Positions 7,981-13,727 of a stretch of DNA of 23,760 nt are shown here, in pieces (within the stretch, counting starts at the first letter, position 1; each line of letters opens with the position of its first letter). The notes beneath the pieces were generated by a model. That model was not told the DNA's origin. It was given only the letters and a program-made list of their open reading frames with translations, and ran no database searches. The translations under genes were made by a program, and so were the position numbers. Source of the DNA: a virus; IMG/VR virus record IMGVR_UViG_3300010885_015368, positions 1 through 23,760 of that record, one strand, 5' to 3'.

Positions 7981-8167
7981 TGCACCAAAACGGTGCATAA
8001 AATTCTACAAAAAAAATAAAAAAAAATTTAAGGGGACAGGCATTTGCCGAGCTTGTTCTTGGGCTGAGCCTCGGACCGACGGCATGGGGGTCTGCAAAAT
8101 TGGTGCATCGCAATATGTTTCTTACCCCTCATTCCGCATTATGAAATCATATCTCACTATCTGAAAT

Positions 8168-8351
8168 GGTGCGGTGCAATATGGTGCAATGCAACAATGG
8201 TGCAATGCAACATGGGCAATATGGTGCGGTGCAACAATGGTGCGGTGCAACATGACGCATCGTTTAAACAGGGTGGCAATATGGTGCGGTGCAACATGAC
8301 CGATACGGATGTTAGTGGGGGCTAACATAGTGTCAATATGGTGCGGTGCAA
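8168..8351. repeat. Tandem/interspersed GGTGCRRTGCAA array
   Basis: Seven copies of GGTGCGGTGCAA or GGTGCAATGCAA start at 8168, 8183, 8199, 8223, 8239, 8283 and 8340, mostly within a larger unit CAATATGGTGCGGTGCAACATG (split here: CAATAT, GGTGCGGTGCAA, CATG). Spacing is 15-16 bp inside pairs and 24-57 bp between them. Degenerate copies lie near 8101 and 8394. Each box is itself a GGTGC/GTGCA near-repeat. The short, regular spacing suits cooperative protein binding (iterons). It is not a CRISPR: there are no constant 30-bp spacers. A GTTTAAAC (8262) interrupts the array. Confidence 0.8.
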
Positions 8352-8471
8352 CATGGCTATGCGGGTGCGAGAGCATGAAGGGGTGGAGGGAGTAATGTTG
8401 CAACGCAACAATCACAAACCCTGTTCAACTTCAAAGAAAGTGCCATCCAACATGACAATCCAATCCAAAGG

Positions 8472-8664
8472 GTTTTAAGGGGGTTTATAGCCGACTTAGC
8501 CCCCTTGCTTACCTTACTATTCCACCCCTTGCGATCTCGATTTTGTAAGGGTAAACCCTAATAGGGTTTGTCCCAATGCCCACCCTGTTTAAACCATGAG
8601 AGTATTGAGGGGTCAGGGGCTTTCCCTGTCAAATTGATCACTAACCATAAGAGGAAATAGAACA
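8472..8664 (+). promoter_or_regulatory. Conserved leader, copy A, upstream of sprT-like gene
   Basis: This ~193-nt stretch has a close relative at 10000-10201. Shared blocks are GTTTTAAGGGG with TTTATAGCCGAC (24 nt, one difference), CCACCCC...CTCGATTTT.TAA.GGTAAACCCT, and TGAT.ACTAACC.ATAAG with GGAAATAGAACAATG at the gene start. AAGGGGG (8478) can pair with CCCCCTT (8500) around the TTTATAGCCGAC segment. An inverted repeat AAACCCTA-A-TAGGGTTT lies at 8553-8569, which looks like an operator. The end supplies the Shine-Dalgarno AGAGGAAA. Conservation of such a leader upstream of two different genes suggests shared control, either a promoter/operator or a structured RNA. Confidence 0.6.
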
Positions 8665-9312
8665 ATGTTATTGCTAACCTACACCCCCGCCACAGTAGCC
8701 ACCACCGCCAATCGTGAGGCATGGCTCAACACCATTACCAATCGGTTCATTCGCCCCCTGTTTGCATCCAAGGGCTACACCATCCCCGCCAATGTGCGTT
8801 TGTCATGCTCACTATCATCAAGTGGCATCCACACCAAAAAGCATCAAAAGAAATTCACCCTTGGTGAGTGCTATTCGCCAACCGCATCAGGTGACAACAC
8901 TATCGAAATCATGATCGTGCCAACCCTAGCCGATTCTGCAAGGGTCATTGATGTGCTAGTGCATGAATTGTGCCATGCCACAGTAGGCAATAAAGAGGGT
9001 CACAACAATGTATTTGGGGCTTGTGCTAGGGCTGTTGGCTTAGAGGGCAAACTCACCAGTACCAATGCGGGTGAGTGGCTTAAAGCCCTTATCGCCCAAT
9101 GGATTGAGGCAGAGGGTGAGTATCCCCATGCCAAACTATCCACAGGCTACCGCAAGCAATCCACTAGAATGCACAAGTGTGATTGCCCCTGTGGCTACAC
9201 TATGCGTATCTCTAGCAAGTGGCTCAAACTGGCTACCCCTAGATGCCCCCTTGGTCATGGCGATATGACCCATGACTTTTTGCCTGAGTATGACTATGAG
9301 GGCGAGGAATAA
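8665..9312 (+). CDS. SprT-like zinc metalloprotease with zinc ribbon
   Basis: A 215-residue protein. VIDVLVHELCHATVGNKEGHNNVF (about 94-117) carries the gluzincin motif HELCH (100-104) with a third metal ligand in the following GH (112-113), as in SprT/Spartan-type proteases. The C-terminus has a zinc ribbon made of CDCPC (172-176) and RCPLGH (193-197). Family members cleave DNA-bound or nucleic-acid-associated proteins; the substrate of this phage copy is unknown. The start follows AGAGGAAAT and a leader shared with the gene at 10202. Many short C-runs (CCCC) mark the local base use. Confidence in the fold is high; the biological role is inferred. Confidence 0.85.
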   Translation: MLLLTYTPATVATTANREAWLNTITNRFIRPLFASKGYTIPANVRLSCSLSSSGIHTKKHQKKFTLGECYSPTASGDNTIEIMIVPTLADSARVIDVLVHELCHATVGNKEGHNNVFGACARAVGLEGKLTSTNAGEWLKALIAQWIEAEGEYPHAKLSTGYRKQSTRMHKCDCPCGYTMRISSKWLKLATPRCPLGHGDMTHDFLPEYDYEGEE

Positions 9313-9321
9313 AAACTAATC

Positions 9322-9339
9322 GGGGGCAATCCTGCCCCC
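9322..9339 (+). terminator. GC hairpin after sprT-like gene
   Basis: GGGGGCA (9322-9328), loop ATCC, TGCCCCC (9333-9339) form a perfect 7-bp stem just after the stop. There is no T-run; TGTTTAAAC follows. It may slow or end transcription or protect the 3' end, but is not a canonical intrinsic terminator. Confidence 0.45.
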
Positions 9340-9365
9340 TGTTTAAACACTATTGGAGATTCTAA

Positions 9366-9869
9366 ATGAAAGTTTTTAAATTTGATGTAAGCAGATCAGC
9401 TAAGGGTGATTTCATTGAGGATATCGCCCGCCCTCACTCAACTGGTGGCATTGTTGAGGGTAAGATCACACCACCCCGCCACAATACCGCTACTCACTCA
9501 TGGCGGGTGATTGGTGAGGCGGGTTACAACACCAACCGCCCCAACCTTTCCTACCCTTTCCCTGTTTGCTTTTGCATGGGTCAATTCTCATGTGGTACTG
9601 AAGCCCCAATTTGGGAATGGGTGATTCTAATGCCCCGCAAAATTGCCCCCGTTGGTGATGATGCGTGTCAGGTGTTGCGTGATCAATTCCCCTTTGCGGT
9701 CAGAATGTTGGAGTGTATTGAGGGCGATAGCCTAGAGGATATAAACCCCGCAGATGTTCAGAATTTGCTAGACCAATGTTTAGCCGACCCCAACAAAATG
9801 GCAAGGGCATCCACAGAATTTTTTGCTAAAGAATTAAGTCTAGATTGGGAAATGGGTAGAGGGGAATAG
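9366..9869 (+). CDS. Hypothetical protein
   Basis: A 167-residue protein of unknown function (MKVFKFDVSRSAKGDFIEDI...). The middle is Pro/aromatic-rich with a small Cys cluster (PVCFCMGQFSCG), which could bind a metal or simply be structural. The C-terminal third is acidic and helical (LEDINPADVQNLLDQCLADPN). It starts 18 nt after the GTTTAAAC at 9341, with GGAG at 9355 as Shine-Dalgarno. It follows the SprT-like gene and is closed by a strong terminator, so the two probably form one transcription unit. Confidence 0.65.
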   Translation: MKVFKFDVSRSAKGDFIEDIARPHSTGGIVEGKITPPRHNTATHSWRVIGEAGYNTNRPNLSYPFPVCFCMGQFSCGTEAPIWEWVILMPRKIAPVGDDACQVLRDQFPFAVRMLECIEGDSLEDINPADVQNLLDQCLADPNKMARASTEFFAKELSLDWEMGRGE

Positions 9870-9886
9870 CCCACCTTGTTTAAACA

Positions 9887-9913
9887 ATGCGGGGCTTGTC
9901 CCCGCATTTTTTT
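9887..9913 (+). terminator. Rho-independent terminator
   Basis: ATGCGGGG (9887-9894), loop CTTGT, CCCCGCAT (9900-9907) form an 8-bp GC-rich stem followed by a run of T to 9913. This is a textbook intrinsic terminator 17 nt after the stop of the 167-aa gene. It separates the sprT-like unit from the next unit, whose leader starts about 90 bases later. A GTTTAAAC (9878) abuts its left side. Confidence 0.85.
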
Positions 9914-9922
9914 GCCCCCTCA

Positions 9923-9938
9923 CATTGTTTAAACAATG
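9923..9938. repeat. Extended 16-bp palindrome CATTGTTTAAACAATG
   Basis: A perfect palindrome centred on GTTTAAAC, carrying ATG on both strands. A longer version (GCATTGTTTAAACAATGC, 18 bp) is at 10629-10646, where the right-hand ATG is a real gene start. Here it lies between a terminator and a leader, and no good gene follows. Operator-like in shape. Confidence 0.6.
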
Positions 9939-9999
9939 CCCACACCCCCAAAAATTTGCCCCTTGTTCCTAGCCATAAACCCACAATCAATTTAGAAGC

Positions 10000-10201
10000 G
10001 TTTTAAGGGGCTTTATAGCCGACATTGGCATTTTTGAGGGGATAGTATTACCACCCCCTCTAGCTCGATTTTCTAATGGTAAACCCTGAGTATAAGACTA
10101 GGGTAAATCATAACTAAAAGATATAAAGAAAACAGGGCGAACTATGATCTAATTTGATTGTGGATTGTCCACATGATTACTAACCGATAAGGAATAGAAC
10201 A
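10000..10201 (+). promoter_or_regulatory. Conserved leader, copy B, upstream of 64-aa gene
   Basis: A counterpart of 8472-8664 with the same order of blocks: GTTTTAAGGGG with TTTATAGCCGAC at 10000, CCACCCC...CTCGATTTT...GGTAAACCCT at 10051-10087, an imperfect ACCCT...AGGGT inverted repeat (10082-10103), then TGATTACTAACCGATAAGGA just before the start. The middle (10105-10170) is diverged and A/T-rich. It begins the transcription unit of small genes after the 9887 terminator. A weaker relative of its last part (AACCATGAGAGGAAACACAA) lies at 11927-11946. Confidence 0.6.
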
Positions 10202-10396
10202 ATGAATCTGAATTATTCAAGATCGTATCAATGTCTGATCGATTCCACTAAAGCCCATGCGGGTAAGGGCAAGTGGAAGATTACCCCATACTCTAAAACT
10301 GATGCCCTTGTGGAGTATTTCCAAAATGGCAAGTGGGTAGGACAGGGGTCAGTAGATGTGGCATGGCTCAAGCCAACCAATCAGGGGGGTGTTTAA
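10202..10396 (+). CDS. Small hypothetical protein
   Basis: A 64-residue protein (MNLNYSRSYQCLIDSTKAHA...) with a short beta-like middle (KGKWKITPYSKTDALVEYFQNGKWVGQGSVDVAWLKP). No family is recognised. The start is set by TAAGGAATAG in a leader shared with the sprT-like gene. Its last codons are GGT GTT TAA, with GTT-TAA inside GTTTAAAC, and the next gene starts 3 nt after the stop. Confidence 0.65.
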   Translation: MNLNYSRSYQCLIDSTKAHAGKGKWKITPYSKTDALVEYFQNGKWVGQGSVDVAWLKPTNQGGV

Positions 10397-10399
10397 ACC

Positions 10400-10606
10400 A
10401 TGTCAGGATATATGTTAGATACACCCGAACAAATCAAAATGTATCGGTATTTTGTAATGCTCTCAGGGCTAAAGCTAGAGGTGTCAGGGCTTAAAATGCG
10501 TGGCGGGTCGTGCTACGCTATGGTCAAGCGTGAGTTTGGCTTTAAGGGCAACAAAACCGCAGTCTATAACCAATTAGCCACTATTCTAGGCAAACCAACC
10601 ATATAA
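10400..10606 (+). CDS. Small conserved phage protein
   Basis: A 68-residue protein. The core IKMYRYFVMLSGLKLEVSGL, followed by a MRGGS turn and KREFGFKGNKTAVYNQLATI, resembles a small protein family that I recall from many phages and bacteria (LKLE..GMKRRG...VKxEFGFKGNK), but I cannot name its function. It is probably helical and may bind nucleic acid (Lys-rich GFKGNK loop). The start lies one base after GTTTAAAC. A strong GNRA hairpin follows the stop. Confidence 0.65.
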   Translation: MSGYMLDTPEQIKMYRYFVMLSGLKLEVSGLKMRGGSCYAMVKREFGFKGNKTAVYNQLATILGKPTI

Positions 10607-10613
10607 GAAAGGG

Positions 10614-10646
10614 TGCGGGGGAAACCCCGCATTGTTTAAACAATGC
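10614..10646 (+). terminator. GAAA-loop hairpin fused to an 18-bp GTTTAAAC palindrome
   Basis: TGCGGGG (10614-10620), loop GAAA, CCCCGCA (10625-10631) form a 7-bp stem with a stable tetraloop. The last bases run straight into the perfect palindrome GCATTGTTTAAACAATGC (10629-10646), which ends over the ATG of the next gene. TTGTTT is a poor U-run, so termination would be partial. It could instead shape the translation start of the next gene. Confidence 0.5.
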
Positions 10647-10801
10647 AGACCTATTCAATCTATATCGAATACACCAATGACACCTACGAGGTCATTGAGG
10701 TAAAAGCAGAAAATGAACCTGAAGCAGAAGCAAAGGGTATTGGTTACGCTATTCTTAACCATGATGAACCCATTTACTTTATTGAAGCGACCCCCGTTTA
10801 A
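10643..10801 (+). CDS. Small acidic hypothetical protein
   Basis: A 52-residue protein (MQTYSIYIEYTNDTYEVIEV, then KAENEPEAEAKGIGYAIL, ending IEATPV). The beta-beta-alpha-like pattern with an acidic helix is reminiscent of small phage proteins that carry a modified-amino-acid-like or anti-restriction fold, but no family is recognised. The start is one base after GTTTAAAC (10634) and the stop lies inside the next GTTTAAAC (10796), so the gene is framed by two motif copies. Confidence 0.65.
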   Translation: MQTYSIYIEYTNDTYEVIEVKAENEPEAEAKGIGYAILNHDEPIYFIEATPV

Positions 10802-10821
10802 ACAACACGAAAGGCAACACC

Positions 10822-11070
10822 ATGAACCAATTAAAACTCAAACCATTAGCATCCAATATGAACCTGATTGATACCCCCGACTATCTTTTATTGTTCAGTT
10901 ATGCCACCCCTGTGGCTTGCTACGATAAGCATAGCCTTGACTACTACCGCACATCTAAAAAGTGGTCTATGACCACCACCCGCCATATAAACAAGTGGCT
11001 TGATGGTGTTCAAGCAATCGAACAACCCCAAGAGTATTTTGACAACCTATTAAGTGTAGAGAGTGTTTAA
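10822..11070 (+). CDS. Small conserved phage protein (KKWSxTTxRHINKWL type)
   Basis: An 82-residue protein. DYLLLFSYATPVACYDKHSL (19-38) and YYRTSKKWSMTTTRHINKWL (41-60) form a pattern I recognise from small proteins of many phages and prophages; no function is established that I can cite. The start follows CGAAAGG and a leader AACAACACGAAAGGCAACACC, similar to the one before the MoxR-type gene at 12089. Ends Ser-Val-stop inside GTTTAAAC (11065). Confidence 0.7.
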   Translation: MNQLKLKPLASNMNLIDTPDYLLLFSYATPVACYDKHSLDYYRTSKKWSMTTTRHINKWLDGVQAIEQPQEYFDNLLSVESV

Positions 11071-11073
11071 ACC

Positions 11074-11250
11074 ATGCCACAATTCTACTTAAACAATAAA
11101 CCAATACCGCAAGGTGTTGCAGTCAATCATTTTGCCAATGCACTAGGAAAATTTAAAGAATCTAGGGCAATCATTCAAAAGGCACTTATGGGTGATAAAT
11201 TTGCTATTAAACAATTAGCCGAATATGGGCTACATATTGGAGGTGTTTAA
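11074..11250 (+). CDS. Small hypothetical protein
   Basis: A 58-residue protein (MPQFYLNNKPIPQGVAVNHF..., ending HIGGV). It is moderately basic with two helices expected (ANALGKFKESRAIIQKALMG and DKFAIKQLAEYG). No domain is recognised. The start is one base after GTTTAAAC (11065) with GAG/AGTG upstream as a weak Shine-Dalgarno; it ends Gly-Gly-Val-stop inside the copy at 11245. A gene framed by motif copies on both sides. Confidence 0.6.
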   Translation: MPQFYLNNKPIPQGVAVNHFANALGKFKESRAIIQKALMGDKFAIKQLAEYGLHIGGV

Positions 11251-11253
11251 ACC

Positions 11254-11418
11254 ATGTCAGACCCAAAAGCAAACGAAGCATTTTATGAGTGGGAACAGTC
11301 CCAATATGGGGGCAATTCGTATCTGTCAGACAATGACCGCCTATTGTGGATACAAGGATATAAAGCGGGGGTTCTAGCCCTTTTTGAATATGCAATCAAA
11401 CATACAGAGGATGTTTAA
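11254..11418 (+). CDS. Small hypothetical protein
   Basis: A 54-residue protein (MSDPKANEAFYEWEQSQYGG..., then WIQGYKAGVLALFEYAIKH). The LxxxxWIQGYKAG helix resembles short phage proteins of unknown function. The Shine-Dalgarno GGAGG (11239) is placed before GTTTAAAC, which acts as the spacer to the ATG. It ends Glu-Asp-Val-stop inside the copy at 11413. Confidence 0.6.
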   Translation: MSDPKANEAFYEWEQSQYGGNSYLSDNDRLLWIQGYKAGVLALFEYAIKHTEDV

Positions 11419-11420
11419 AC

Positions 11421-11498
11421 ATGACTACTGATCACATTGTGGGCTTTATTCTAGCCCTTGTATTTACCGCAGTTATTTTAGGGGGTTCTACACTATGA
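11421..11498 (+). CDS. Very small single-pass membrane protein
   Basis: Only 25 residues (MTTDHIVGFILALVFTAVIL, then GGSTL), almost entirely one hydrophobic helix. The start directly follows AGAGG-AT-GTTTAAAC, and the stop overlaps the next ATG as CTATGA. The context, not the length, supports it as a gene. A role such as a small membrane or lysis-related peptide is possible but unsupported. Confidence 0.5.
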   Translation: MTTDHIVGFILALVFTAVILGGSTL

Positions 11499-11635
11499 CA
11501 ACAGGCACAAAGGTCTTATGGTGCGGGTTTGACCCCGCCACAGTCATAAGCATAGCGGGTGAGTGGGCAACGATTCGATTCGATGACACGCACACACAGA
11601 CCATAGTAAACATTAAACATTTAGAGGAAGTTTAA
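11495..11635 (+). CDS. Small hypothetical protein
   Basis: A 46-residue protein (MTTGTKVLWCGFDPATVISI, then AGEWATIRFDDTHTQTIVNI, ending LEEV). It has the look of a tiny beta-barrel (SH3-like or DUF-type small domain: VLWCG..., WATIRFDD). The start overlaps the previous stop (ATGA), so it is translationally coupled. It ends Glu-Glu-Val-stop inside GTTTAAAC (11630). Confidence 0.6.
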   Translation: MTTGTKVLWCGFDPATVISIAGEWATIRFDDTHTQTIVNIKHLEEV

Positions 11636-11638
11636 ACA

Positions 11639-11827
11639 ATGCCAAGACCACGAACAGAAAAGACCGACACAACAGGGATACACATTACCGCATTTATTGA
11701 CAACGACACAAAACGGGAATTTGAAACCTATTGCAAGACCCTAGACATCAACGCTAGTCAGTTGGTGCGTAGGTTAGTAAAAGACGAATTGAAACATAAA
11801 AGATGGGAGGGTTTAAACAATGTCTAA
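11639..11827 (+). CDS. Ribbon-helix-helix (CopG/Arc-type) DNA-binding protein
   Basis: A 62-residue protein. After a basic N-terminal arm (MPRPRTEK), GIHITAFIDNDTKREFETYC fits the beta strand and first helix, and KTLDINASQLVRRLVKDELK the turn and second helix of the ribbon-helix-helix fold (about residues 13-52). Such proteins act as dimers on short palindromes; MetJ, for example, uses 8-bp boxes. It is framed by GTTTAAAC at 11630 and 11811. The second copy is coding (Gly-Leu-Asn), and the stop overlaps the next gene by 8 nt. It is a natural candidate to bind GTTTAAAC, but that link is inference. Confidence 0.75.
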   Translation: MPRPRTEKTDTTGIHITAFIDNDTKREFETYCKTLDINASQLVRRLVKDELKHKRWEGLNNV

Positions 11828-11918
11828 AGATGATTTTTACTGCACCCTTTTATTATTAGGGTTATTCCTAGTATATTGTTTTGCACCTGATCTATATAGT
11901 CCTAGTTTTCAACAGTAA
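11820..11918 (+). CDS. Very small membrane protein
   Basis: A 32-residue protein (MSKDDFYCTLLLLGLFLVYC, then FAPDLYSPSFQQ) with one hydrophobic segment (residues 8-22). The start is one base after GTTTAAAC (11811), with GGGAGG just before the motif as Shine-Dalgarno, the same layout as neighbouring genes. No family is recognised. Confidence 0.5.
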   Translation: MSKDDFYCTLLLLGLFLVYCFAPDLYSPSFQQ

Positions 11919-11929
11919 ATAAATCAACC

Positions 11930-12034
11930 ATGAGAGGAAACACAACCACCCATAAGCGAACCATAAACCCACCTAGACAAGTGGGGGCAGTAATCCCTTA
12001 CAACCAATGGGTAAAGCCATGTAAACAGTTTTAA
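11930..12034 (+). CDS. Doubtful short ORF in the leader of the MoxR-type gene
   Basis: A 34-codon frame (MRGNTTTHKRTINPPRQVGA, then VIPYNQWVKPCKQF) starting AACCATGAGAGGAAA. There is no Shine-Dalgarno, and the first part resembles the non-coding end of leaders A and B. It contains one of two hairpins with the loop core TAGACAA. It could be a leader peptide or not translated at all. Confidence 0.25.
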   Translation: MRGNTTTHKRTINPPRQVGAVIPYNQWVKPCKQF

Positions 12035-12051
12035 ACCCCTAGACAAAGGGG
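11968..12051 (+). promoter_or_regulatory. Twin hairpins with TAGACAA loops
   Basis: CCCAC-CTAGACAA-GTGGG (11968-11985) and CCCCT-AGACAA-AGGGG (12036-12051) are two 5-bp stems with nearly the same loop, 68 bases apart, upstream of the MoxR-type gene. A GTTTAAAC (12056) follows the second. Same-loop twin hairpins suggest RNA-level binding or attenuation. The 12001-12035 interval between them shows nothing else. Confidence 0.4.
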
Positions 12052-12088
12052 AGTAGTTTAAACAACACCAACCACGAAAGATATCACC

Positions 12089-13165
12089 ATGTCAGATTTA
12101 TATAAGTCGTTATCATTACAACAAACCGCAGACCTAATTTTAGCAGTCGGAGATTCAACCACAGTATTGGCACAGGGGGAAATGGGTATCGGTAAATCCT
12201 CTATCCTCTCTATACTTAAATCAAAACTACCTAACCACCATTTTTGTTATGGTGATATGACCACCAAAGATGTTGGTGATTTTCTAGTCCCAAAGATACG
12301 AAGTTTAAACGATGTCGAGGTGTGTTCTTTTATTCCCAATGAGGAATTTGGATTTCACCACAATAAGCCCATAGTGCTAATGCTTGACGAGATCGGCAAG
12401 GCATCCAAGGCAGTAATGAACGCTTGCTTGCGTTTAATGTTAGAACGCAAGCTAGGCACATATAGCCTACCTGAGGGGTCTATTGTGTTTGCTACTACCA
12501 ACCTAGCTAATGAAGCGATTGGGGACAACCTACCACCCCATGCACGAAACAGAATATCAGTTGTGAAGGTTCGCAAACCCTCTAGTGATGAATGGATTGA
12601 ATGGGCTTTAGATAACGACATAGCCCCCGAAGTTTTAATGACAGTTAAACAGTTTCCGCAGATGTTGGCATCCTTTGAAGATTTCAACAACGCATCAGAT
12701 AACGAATACATCTACGACCCACGCACACCCCGCCCCGCATTTTGCACCCCACGCAGTTTAAACAGGGCATCCGACATTATCAAAAAGTCTAAGTCCTTAG
12801 GCACAGACATCATGGCACACGCATTAAAAGGCACAATAGGCAACAGAGCCACCTACGATATGCTCTCTATTATCCAATTAACAGATGAGTTGCCATCATG
12901 GGAGGAAATCATTAAAGACCCATCAAAGACCAAAGTGCCTAATTCAGCTAGTGCTGTTTGTATGCTTGTCTATTCAGCTATTCAGCAAGTCGAAAAGGAC
13001 AATGTAGGTAAGTGGATTACATACATGGAGAGATTATCTAAAGAGGCACAGGGCTTGTTTGCTACTTCTGTAATGCGAACAAGTAAGAAAACGACAGTAG
13101 GCACATCACAAGGGTTCATCAAATGGGCTACCGCAAACAATTACCTATTCGCACAGAGTGTTTAA
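12089..13165 (+). CDS. MoxR-type AAA+ ATPase
   Basis: A 358-residue AAA+ protein. Walker A is GEMGIGKSS (30-38), Walker B is LMLDE (97-101), sensor 1 is ATTN (135-138), followed by a LPPHARNRI segment (148-156) holding the likely arginine finger. It is of usual length for MoxR/AAA_5 ATPases, which remodel partner proteins, often with VWA-domain partners. A metallopeptidase/VWA gene lies 740 nt downstream (13906) after four small genes, so a chaperone-type pair is likely. The leader AACAACACCAACCACGAAAG resembles that of the gene at 10822. Two internal GTTTAAAC copies are read as Ser-Leu-Asn, and the end is Ser-Val-stop inside a third. Confidence 0.85.
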   Translation: MSDLYKSLSLQQTADLILAVGDSTTVLAQGEMGIGKSSILSILKSKLPNHHFCYGDMTTKDVGDFLVPKIRSLNDVEVCSFIPNEEFGFHHNKPIVLMLDEIGKASKAVMNACLRLMLERKLGTYSLPEGSIVFATTNLANEAIGDNLPPHARNRISVVKVRKPSSDEWIEWALDNDIAPEVLMTVKQFPQMLASFEDFNNASDNEYIYDPRTPRPAFCTPRSLNRASDIIKKSKSLGTDIMAHALKGTIGNRATYDMLSIIQLTDELPSWEEIIKDPSKTKVPNSASAVCMLVYSAIQQVEKDNVGKWITYMERLSKEAQGLFATSVMRTSKKTTVGTSQGFIKWATANNYLFAQSV

Positions 13166-13170
13166 ACATC

Positions 13171-13389
13171 ATGTATCCAAATTTCAAAAACAAACCAAGG
13201 GTCAGATCAGTCAAACAATTTGAAGTGATCTATCAAAAATCAATGCAGTATAAGATTAAGCAAGCTAAAACACCCGCAGAAAAGCGAAAGGTCATATCCG
13301 AAGTAAACCCTTTGTATTATGTTTTCGGGGTAAAACGCAAGGTGTTTAAACCATATCTTACTTACGAGGAAAACTATGAAATTATTTGA
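13171..13389 (+). CDS. Small basic hypothetical protein
   Basis: A 72-residue Lys/Tyr-rich protein (MYPNFKNKPRVRSVKQFEVI..., then YKIKQAKTPAEKRKVISEVN). ATG 13171 is chosen because it follows GTTTAAAC by 3 nt. A longer frame from 13123 would run into the MoxR-type gene and has no Shine-Dalgarno. An internal GTTTAAAC (13344) codes Val-Phe-Lys-Pro. It ends with a 14-nt overlap with the next gene. No family is recognised; the charge suggests nucleic-acid contact. Confidence 0.55.
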   Translation: MYPNFKNKPRVRSVKQFEVIYQKSMQYKIKQAKTPAEKRKVISEVNPLYYVFGVKRKVFKPYLTYEENYEII

Positions 13390-13573
13390 CAAACAAGCTA
13401 GTTGGCGGGATGATTTAATGATGGACATGAGAGAATTAAAATCTCTTGGTATCAATGTCCCTGATAAAGCATTTAAACTGATTGACAATGCCATGCTTGA
13501 GGATTATCAAAGTATGGATGATACAGAAGTAGTTGATCATCTTATTATGTTAGCCAATATTGGAGAGGTTTAA
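13376..13573 (+). CDS. Small acidic hypothetical protein
   Basis: A 65-residue helical, acidic protein (MKLFDKQASWRDDLMMDMRE..., ending MLANIGEV). The start has GAGGAAAACT before it and overlaps the previous gene by 14 nt. The stop lies in GTTTAAAC (13568). No domain is recognised. It sits between the MoxR-type and metallopeptidase genes, so an adaptor role is possible but unproven. Confidence 0.6.
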   Translation: MKLFDKQASWRDDLMMDMRELKSLGINVPDKAFKLIDNAMLEDYQSMDDTEVVDHLIMLANIGEV

Positions 13574-13575
13574 AC

Positions 13576-13725
13576 ATGGCACAGAATGAAGCAGAAAACA
13601 TTATTCGTATGTTGATCAGTTTGGTTTACAGTCTATGTCCTGATGAGGAATATGAGGAATTGTTTGAGATTCAGGAAACCATAGATAAAGCAGAACAGTA
13701 TCTCGATAGTTTACAGGAGGTTTAA
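13576..13725 (+). CDS. Small acidic helical hypothetical protein
   Basis: A 49-residue protein (MAQNEAENIIRMLISLVYSL, then CPDEEYEELFEIQETIDKAE, ending SLQEV), probably two helices. The ATG follows GGAGAG-GTTTAAAC with no gap; it ends Glu-Val-stop in the next copy (13720). It is bounded by motif copies at both ends. Confidence 0.6.
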   Translation: MAQNEAENIIRMLISLVYSLCPDEEYEELFEIQETIDKAEQYLDSLQEV

Positions 13726-13727
13726 AC

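Larger units (their letters stand above)
7716..8664. other. Gene-free divergent region between the two gene arms
   Basis: These 949 bases separate the leftward head operon from the rightward accessory module and hold no convincing gene. In order they contain border element III, an origin-like repeat (7773-7980), an A/T-rich tract (about 8008-8030), an imperfect stem at about 8048-8075 (CCGAG...CTCGG), a tandem array of GGTGCRRTGCAA (8168-8351), two GTTTAAAC sites (8262, 8587) and a leader repeated at 10.0 kb (8472-8664). The density of repeats suggests replication and transcription control. Confidence 0.75.

Noticed and set aside
8039-8092. Possible tRNA or structured RNA around the CCGAG...CTCGG stem
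   Set aside because: No cloverleaf, anticodon arm or T-loop could be built; only one imperfect stem is visible.
7904-8113. 69-codon minus-strand frame in the divergent region
   Set aside because: It lies partly over the origin-like repeat and poly-A/T tracts, has a skewed Phe-rich translation and no supporting start signal.
8168-8351. Possible CRISPR array
   Set aside because: Repeats are 12-22 bp with irregular 3-45-bp gaps and no conserved spacer length; no cas genes nearby.
8122-8415. 97-codon minus-strand frame over the GGTGC array (VAPHHIA repeats)
   Set aside because: It is only the translation of the tandem DNA repeat, has no ribosome site, and His/Pro/Ala repeats follow the repeat unit exactly.
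9887-10006. 39-codon frame starting after GTTTAAAC at 9878
   Set aside because: It would run through a strong intrinsic terminator and into the repeated leader; the ATG is part of the terminator stem.
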